Positions 59,308-64,000 of a stretch of 64,000 nt of DNA are shown here, one piece after another. The notes beneath the pieces are model-generated. The model made no database searches. It worked only from the letters and a program-made list of their open reading frames with translations, and was not told the origin of the DNA. The translations under genes were made by a program, and so were the position numbers. Numbering within the stretch: position 1 is the stretch's first letter; every line of letters starts with the position of its first letter. This DNA comes from Microvirga flavescens (GTDB taxonomy: Bacteria; Pseudomonadota; Alphaproteobacteria; Rhizobiales; Beijerinckiaceae), in the NCBI RefSeq assembly GCF_003290125.1, contig NZ_QMKH01000008.1, forward strand, positions 1 through 64,000, written 5' to 3'.

Positions 59308-60219
59308 ATGACAACCCTTCACTGGATGACCATCGGCCTTGGACTCGCCTTCTCCGGTCATGCCTTGGCGCAGGACAAAGGCAGCCTCAATCCAAAGCCC
59401 CTGCCAGCGATCGCCAACCCACAGGATCCAAGCGTCGCCGCCAAGGAATTGTTCGGCCGCAGCACGTCGCCAGCGGCGATGGGCCCGAACGCCATCGGCG
59501 GCTATGCGCGCGGCTGCATCGCCGGTGCAAGCGCTCTGCCGGTCGACGGGGACGCATGGCAGGTCATGCGTCTTTCGCGCAATCGCAACTGGGGCCATCC
59601 GCGGCTGGTCGCCTTTCTCTCGCGGCTTGCGCTGCAAGTGCCTCAGATCAACGGCTGGCCGGGGCTTCTTGTCGGCGACATGTCGCAACCGCGCGGCGGC
59701 CCGATGTTGACGGGCCACGCCTCGCATCAGCTCGGCCTCGATGCCGATGTGTGGCTGACGCCGATGCCGAACCGCCGCCTCTCACGGCTCGAACGGGAGG
59801 AGATGTCCGCGACCGACATGGTGCGCCCCGATCTTCTCGACATCGATCCATCCACATGGACGCCGCAGCACCTGCCGCTCATCCGCGCGGTGGCGAAGGA
59901 GCGCGAGGTCGCGCGGATCTTCGTCAACCCGGCGATCAAGCGGGCGCTGTGCCGCGAGGCGGGCGCTGATCGCGGTTGGCTCTCTAAAGTCAGGCCGATG
60001 TGGGGACACAACTATCACTTCCACATTCGCCTCGCCTGCCCTGCCGGTGACACAGCCTGCACGGATCAGGATCCGCCTCCCACCGGCGACGGCTGCGGAG
60101 CGGAACTGGCGAACTGGTTCACGCCGGAGATGCTGCACCCCAAGCCCGGCAAGCCCCGCCCTCCGATGACGCTGGCGCAACTCCCCGCCGAATGCCGGCA
60201 GGTGCTTTTCGCGCCCTGA
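59308..60219 (+). CDS. mepA: Penicillin-insensitive murein endopeptidase
   Basis: A periplasmic zinc peptidase (M74) that cuts D-Ala-meso-DAP crosslinks in peptidoglycan. The 303-residue protein has a signal peptide (WMTIGLGLAFSGHALAQ) and the mature motifs GGYARGCIAGASALPVDG, NWGHPRLVAFLSRLALQVP, GHASHQLGLDADVWLTPMP (zinc ligands His and Asp) and PMWGHNYHFHIRLACP (HxH ligand). Cysteines at the C-terminus (CGAEL, CRQVL) fit disulphides of the family. The frame extends upstream, but only the Met at 59308 gives a signal peptide. Confidence 0.94.
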   Translation: MTTLHWMTIGLGLAFSGHALAQDKGSLNPKPLPAIANPQDPSVAAKELFGRSTSPAAMGPNAIGGYARGCIAGASALPVDGDAWQVMRLSRNRNWGHPRLVAFLSRLALQVPQINGWPGLLVGDMSQPRGGPMLTGHASHQLGLDADVWLTPMPNRRLSRLEREEMSATDMVRPDLLDIDPSTWTPQHLPLIRAVAKEREVARIFVNPAIKRALCREAGADRGWLSKVRPMWGHNYHFHIRLACPAGDTACTDQDPPPTGDGCGAELANWFTPEMLHPKPGKPRPPMTLAQLPAECRQVLFAP

Positions 60220-60226
60220 ACAAGCA

Positions 60227-60254
60227 CCGTGACAAGCGGAAACGGTTGTCACGG
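60227..60254. repeat. Perfect inverted repeat after mepA
   Basis: CCGTGACAA and TTGTCACGG form a 9-bp perfect stem around a 10-base loop, eight bases after the mepA stop. There is no T tract. It may still stabilise the 3' end of the message or mark a factor-dependent stop. Confidence 0.5.
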
Positions 60255-60307
60255 ATCATGCGTCTTTCAAGAAGAGATCGAGGCGAGAGCGTTCTGGAAA
60301 CGCACCG

Positions 60308-60826
60308 CTATTCCTTGACGGTTTTGTGAGAGCCGCCGCCTTCGGCGATGCGGTCCGTCAACGCCAGGATGACGCCGGACCCGACGAAGACGAGATGGAT
60401 TCCCACCAGCCAGCCGAGATTGCGGTCGGAGATGTTGTCCAGATTCATGAACGCCTTCAGCACCTGAATCGCGGAGATCGCGACAATGGACGAGAGCAGC
60501 TTCAACTTCAGCCCGGTGAAGTCGATCTTGCCCATCCACTCGGGCCAATCCTTATGGTCGGCGGCATCGATCTTGGAGACGAAGTTCTCGTAGCCCGAGA
60601 AGATCACGATGATGATCAGCGACCCTGTCAGCGTCAGGTCGATCAGCGTCAACACGCCGAGAATCACGTCCGCCTCGGTAGCCTGCGGCACATGCAGGAC
60701 GAAGTGCCAAAGCTCCTGCAGCGCCTTGAGCATGAGAATGCCGAGGGTGACCACCAGCCCCACATAGAACGGGGCGAGAAGCCAGCGGCTGGCGAACAGA
60801 AACCGCTCCAGAACCTTCTCGATCAT
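60308..60826 (-). CDS. TIGR00645/UPF0114 (YqhA-like) membrane protein
   Basis: A 172-residue membrane protein with about four transmembrane helices: FLFASRWLLAPFYVGLVVTL, VILGVLTLIDLTLTGSLIII, LLSSIVAISAIQVLKAFMNL and GIHLVFVGSGVILALTDRIA. The pattern EKVLERFLFASRWLLAP is the family signature. Function unknown. The Met at 60826 was chosen because the preceding 13 residues are not conserved. Confidence 0.92.
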   Translation of the reverse strand: MIEKVLERFLFASRWLLAPFYVGLVVTLGILMLKALQELWHFVLHVPQATEADVILGVLTLIDLTLTGSLIIIVIFSGYENFVSKIDAADHKDWPEWMGKIDFTGLKLKLLSSIVAISAIQVLKAFMNLDNISDRNLGWLVGIHLVFVGSGVILALTDRIAEGGGSHKTVKE

Positions 60827-60902
60827 CGCATGCCCTCTCGATTTGCGCCTGTCGGGGGATGCCACGGGCGCGTGACATGCGCAAGACGGAAGGCGTCAGC
60901 TC

Positions 60903-61562
60903 TTAAGAGGCGGCGACCCCGACGCCTATCGGGCAGGACACGCCGGTGCCGCCGAGGCCGCAATAGCCATCCGGATTCTTGGCGAGATACTGCTGATGAT
61001 AATCTTCGGCGAAATAGAACGCCCCCGCCGGCAGGATCTCCGTCGTGACGGGTCCGTAGCCGCTCTGCGCGAGAGCCTCGCCATAGGCCTTCTTCGCAGC
61101 CTCCGCCGCCTCACGCTGCGCATCGTTAAACACATAGATCCCGGAGCGGTATTGCGTGCCGATATCGTTGCCCTGCCGCATGCCCTGCGTCGGGTCATGG
61201 CTCTCGAAGAACGTCCTCAATAACGCATCGTAGGAAATCGCCTTCGGGTCGAAGACGACGAGCACGACCTCGTTGTGGCCGGTGAGCCCGCCGCACACCT
61301 CTTCATAGGTTGGATTGGGCGTCGGCCCGCCGGAATAGCCGACAGCCGTGACATGGACCCCCTCCCCGAGCTGCCAGAACTTGCGCTCCGCTCCCCAGAA
61401 GCAACCGAGCCCGAACAAGGCGGTCTCGAAGCCGTCAGGATAAGGCCCCTTGAGAGAGCGGCCGTTCACGAAGTGCCGCTCAGCGGTTGCGATGGCTTGA
61501 GAGCGCCCCGGCAAAGCTTCGGCGCTAGTCGGGAGATCGAGACGCTTGCGCAGATTGAACAT
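60903..61562 (-). CDS. msrA: Peptide-methionine (S)-S-oxide reductase
   Basis: It repairs oxidised methionine. The 219-residue protein has an N-terminal extension, then [20 protein letters not shown] with the catalytic cysteine, [70 protein letters not shown] and a C-terminal tail [15 protein letters not shown] whose cysteines can act as resolving residues. It looks complete. Confidence 0.97.
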   Translation of the reverse strand: MFNLRKRLDLPTSAEALPGRSQAIATAERHFVNGRSLKGPYPDGFETALFGLGCFWGAERKFWQLGEGVHVTAVGYSGGPTPNPTYEEVCGGLTGHNEVVLVVFDPKAISYDALLRTFFESHDPTQGMRQGNDIGTQYRSGIYVFNDAQREAAEAAKKAYGEALAQSGYGPVTTEILPAGAFYFAEDYHQQYLAKNPDGYCGLGGTGVSCPIGVGVAAS

Positions 61563-61643
61563 GAGGGGCTCCTTGGCTGGACACCCTATGTAAGCGCCCT
61601 TGGCCCCGCAAACGAGCCCGTTTCACCATCTTGTGCGCTCTGC

Positions 61644-61997
61644 CTATCGGCTCGCCAGGTAGCCGATGGGCTCAGGCGGTTTCTGCTGGCCGAACCATAG
61701 CAGGCAAATCCCCAGGACAAAGGCGGCGATGGAGGCTGGCACCCGCAGGAGATCGACCAGGACAGGGTCCCAAAGCCAGAGGCCGAGATTCTGCGTCACG
61801 ACAGCCTGCAGGCGGGGAATCGCCTGCGACGACAACGCCTCGACAACCTCCCGGATCGTCGCGAGCGAGAGGGCGTTGTTGACAAGAGACCGGGTGCCAT
61901 CGACCACAAGACCGACAAAACCACCGGCCACAAGCACGAGTCCCAGCAACCGAGCCAAAAGCTTCACGACACCCCTCCAAACCGAGAGGGGAACCAT
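61644..61997 (-). CDS. Small hypothetical membrane protein
   Basis: I do not recognise this 117-residue protein by function. It has two hydrophobic segments, near residues 15-30 (LLARLLGLVLVAGGFVGLVV) and near residues 90-110 (PASIAAFVLGICLLWFG), joined by a polar loop with DGTRSLVNNALSLATIREVV and WLWDPVLVDLLRVP. A similar two-helix layout occurs in uncharacterised Rhizobiales proteins. The start at 61997 was chosen because the longer frame up to 62102 has no hydrophobic or conserved part. Confidence 0.65.
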   Translation of the reverse strand: MVPLSVWRGVVKLLARLLGLVLVAGGFVGLVVDGTRSLVNNALSLATIREVVEALSSQAIPRLQAVVTQNLGLWLWDPVLVDLLRVPASIAAFVLGICLLWFGQQKPPEPIGYLASR

Positions 61998-62163
61998 AGG
62001 GCGCCCGCCTCGCTTGGCAAGGCGAGCTTGGCCATTTTCCGCAGGAACGACGCGAAGAACGACTTGCCTTCCAACTCCATTTAGCGATAGAGGGACCCAC
62101 ACAGCATTCGGCTCGTGGCGGAAATAGCCCGAAGCCGGCGACTTCGTAACGGAGTTGCGCGCA

Positions 62164-62253
62164 GGAGGGGTGGCCGAGTGGTTGAAGGCGCACGCCTGGA
62201 AAGTGTGTATACGGGCAACCGTATCGCGGGTTCGAATCCCGCTCCCTCCGCCA
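62164..62253 (+). tRNA. tRNA-Ser (anticodon GGA)
   Basis: A class II tRNA of 90 bases including an encoded CCA. The acceptor starts GGAGGGG and ends TCCCTCC-G-CCA. The D arm is GCCGAGTGGTTGAAGGC, the anticodon loop CTGGAAA gives GGA, a long variable arm follows (ACGGGCAACCGT), and the T arm is GCGGG-TTCGAAT-CCCGC. Confidence 0.96.
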
Positions 62254-62422
62254 CTGTCTAACCCTTTGATATTATTCAGTTATTAAATTCCGCGCCAAGC
62301 CTGCAAGTGGCCCCGAAATGTCGGCGCTTTTCGGCAAATCGCATTCTCTGGCAAGGCGAATTCAAGACTTCAATCACCCTCTGAGCGACTGTCGAACTCA
62401 CTTCCTCTTTGAATACTGCAAG

Positions 62423-62454
62423 GAAAAGCCCTGCCAGATGAACTCCGGCAGGGC
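62423..62454 (-). terminator. Rho-independent terminator of the RTX gene
   Basis: On the minus strand GCCCTGCC pairs with GGCAGGGC around an 11-base loop and is followed by TTTTCC. It lies about 55 bases after the stop of the RTX protein gene. The stretch between tRNA-Ser and here (62254-62422) shows no gene. Confidence 0.78.
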
Positions 62455-62508
62455 CTCATAAAACCGCAGGTTCAGGGTTTTCGCTTTCCCTGAGCTTGGA
62501 CCCGGTCG

Positions 62509-64000
62509 TCAAATGACGAAGAAGTCCTTGTAGGTCATCTTGAGATTCTTGGAGAGCGTGGCGATCTGCACCTGCGAAGCCGTACCGGTGCCGTCGGCAT
62601 CGTAGTACAAGGCGCCCGTCTTCTTGTTGTAGATGATCCGGTCATCCTGATCATGCGCCTTCGTGCCGGCATAAAACTCGCCAGCCTGGAGCACGCCCTC
62701 CTTCGCAAGCTTCGTGAACACGCTCTTGGCCAGATGGATCGTGTCGTCCTTGACGCTGAAATCGGTGATCCTGTCCAGGTTTGCCTTGTTCACCTTGGAG
62801 GACTTCGACAGCTTCGTGTCGAACACGAAGATGTCCCTGCCCAGCCCACCCGTCAGCACATCCTGACCGGCCTCACCATAGAGCTTGTCGTTGCCGCTCT
62901 CGCCCGTCACGATATCGTCGCCTCCGCGCCCCTTGAGCACATTGCTGCCGGCATTGCCCTGGATGGAGTTAGCCGTGTCGCTTCCAACCAGAGAGATGCT
63001 GGCCACGCCGAATATACTGTCCGTCCGGAGGTTCTCGACTTCCGCCGAACGCGCGAGGGTAAAGCTCGTGTCTGCCACGACGGTATCGATGCCTCCGTTG
63101 GCGCTCTCGATCACCTGATCGCCTGCATCCACGCGGTAAAGATCGTTTCCGCCTTTTCCCTCCAGAATATCAGCGCCGAGCCCTCCAGCGAGTTCATTGT
63201 CTCCCGCATTGCCCGACAAATGATCGTTATGCGATGATCCGATGAGACCTTCTATGCTCACGAAGCTGTCACCAGCGGCTTCGCCGCCAGTTCCAACACC
63301 CGTTTCAAGGCTGGCCGTGACACCGCTTTGTGCGCCCTTATAGGAAGCAACATCGAAGCCGGTGCCACCATCAAGGGTATCTGCGCCCAATCCGCCATTG
63401 AGTTCATCCGAGCCCGCATCGCCATACAGCCGGTCCGCGCCACCGATGCCGCTGAGATGATCGTTCAAACGGGTGCCGACGAAGTTATCGCTGCTACCCG
63501 TACCAACCCAATCGAGCGGATCGATGCGGGGATCCAGCAACTGAGCCGCGCTGTACGGATTCTTGAACGAATCGTTACTCGTCCAGGTGATGATCAGGCG
63601 CCCATCCGGCACCGCAGCCAGCTCGAAACTTTCCAGCCCATCCCAATACTTTCCGCTCACCACAGTGTATTCGTCACTGTCATGCTGCCCAAATTTATCG
63701 AACGTGACCACACGGATGGAAGCCTCACGGCTGGATGAGGGTCCGTCGAGGCCAAGCATGTCTTGATACGCGACAGCAAAACCGCCATTGGGCAGCGCCG
63801 TAAGGGACGGCCAGCGCTGGTAATCCCGTTCAGTAATGTTGATCTGGAAATCGTCACCGGATGCTGTCCCGTCCGCGGTATAGATTCGACCGCGAATCGA
63901 ATAGCCCGATCCATCTCCTAAAACTTCGGATCTCTCGGTATAGGCGACGACAAACCGCCCATCGGCAAGTACGGTGACGCTGGGCCGAAAAGCTTTACTT
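62509..64000 (-). CDS. RTX calcium-binding protein, 3' part (runs off the window)
   Basis: The frame stays open from the stop at 62509 to the window edge, so at least 496 C-terminal residues are present and the start is outside. The upstream part has repeats of the form PSVTVLADGRFVVAYTE, PSLTALPNGGFAVAYQD and ELAAVPDGRLIITWTSND. The middle has RTX nonapeptides (GGADRLYGDAGSDELNGG, GGLGADILEGKGGNDLY, GESGNDKLYGEAGQDVLTGG). The end (DRITDFSVKDDTIHLAKSVF, GALYYDADGTGTASQVQIAT, then TYKDFFVI) matches type I secretion signals. It is probably a secreted, calcium-folded surface or matrix protein. No secretion genes are in view. Confidence 0.9.
   Translation of the reverse strand, partial: SKAFRPSVTVLADGRFVVAYTERSEVLGDGSGYSIRGRIYTADGTASGDDFQINITERDYQRWPSLTALPNGGFAVAYQDMLGLDGPSSSREASIRVVTFDKFGQHDSDEYTVVSGKYWDGLESFELAAVPDGRLIITWTSNDSFKNPYSAAQLLDPRIDPLDWVGTGSSDNFVGTRLNDHLSGIGGADRLYGDAGSDELNGGLGADTLDGGTGFDVASYKGAQSGVTASLETGVGTGGEAAGDSFVSIEGLIGSSHNDHLSGNAGDNELAGGLGADILEGKGGNDLYRVDAGDQVIESANGGIDTVVADTSFTLARSAEVENLRTDSIFGVASISLVGSDTANSIQGNAGSNVLKGRGGDDIVTGESGNDKLYGEAGQDVLTGGLGRDIFVFDTKLSKSSKVNKANLDRITDFSVKDDTIHLAKSVFTKLAKEGVLQAGEFYAGTKAHDQDDRIIYNKKTGALYYDADGTGTASQVQIATLSKNLKMTYKDFFVI

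Overview
This GC-rich 64 kb window reads as a stretch of chromosomal housekeeping genes from an alphaproteobacterium, most likely of the order Hyphomicrobiales (Rhizobiales). The support is a set of alphaproteobacterial families: the TIGR02300/FYDLN-acid protein, a class II (CP4-like) EPSP synthase, an OlsB-like N-acyltransferase, an FzlA-like GST, a PmtA-like methyltransferase, DUF1127, DUF2852, TIGR00645, a GlnD with two ACT domains, and RpoH promoters of the alphaproteobacterial type. I cannot name the genus from sequence alone. I see no prophage, CRISPR array, insertion sequence or recognisable defence system.

Layout. 0.4-5.2 kb: a DUF2267 gene, tRNA-Ala(GGC), the TIGR02300 gene, then aroA-cmk, a DUF1194 VWA-like protein and mgsA. 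5.2-13.6 kb: hrpB, a HAD hydrolase and maeB on the minus strand, then mutS. 13.6-22.9 kb: an ankyrin protein, comM, an OlsB-like acyltransferase, a coupled fzlA-like/queG/SDR cluster (minus), uppP, nth, DUF2244 and an AraC-Ogt (Ada-like) gene split by an in-frame amber codon. 23.1-27.9 kb: dnaK, a 63-residue YdeI-like gene, dnaJ, a PmtA-like methyltransferase and pyrF. 27.9-33.4 kb: a secreted phosphoesterase (minus), two tandem DUF1330 genes, dapB-gpmA-GNAT, alkB and a duplicated periplasmic hypothetical. 33.4-40.4 kb: a TRIC channel, grpE, glnD and a PBP-activator-like lipoprotein (all minus), then rsmI-yraN. 40.4-47.9 kb: LysR and DUF1127 (divergent), a lipid kinase, gshB, hemW, TetR, DUF2852 and rph-rdgB. 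48.0-53.0 kb: hrcA, lepA and an arsR-acr3-arsC operon. 53.1-64 kb: a lytic transglycosylase, an orphan TRAP binding protein, a RecD-like helicase with an EamA transporter, a histone H1-like Lys/Ala-repeat protein, a PRC-barrel protein, MepA, TIGR00645, MsrA, a small membrane protein, tRNA-Ser(GGA) and the 3' part of an RTX protein that runs off the window.

How the genes fit together. Four heat-shock components (dnaK, dnaJ, grpE, hrcA) lie within about 26 kb but are not one operon. dnaK and grpE each carry a CTTG-N18 RpoH-type promoter, and the grpE -35 box contains the glnD stop codon. DNA and protein repair genes are numerous (mutS, nth, alkB, split ada/ogt, rdgB, msrA). Cell-wall genes recur (uppP, two peptidoglycan hydrolases, PBP activator, fzlA-like). 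The arsenic operon is a self-contained resistance cassette.

The observations most worth following up are the amber-split AraC-Ogt gene with a strong Shine-Dalgarno sequence at the break, the grpE and dnaK RpoH promoters, a bipartite palindromic repeat present at three loci, and a cluster of seven GANTC sites upstream of the histone H1-like gene. I did not find a clear new multi-gene system.
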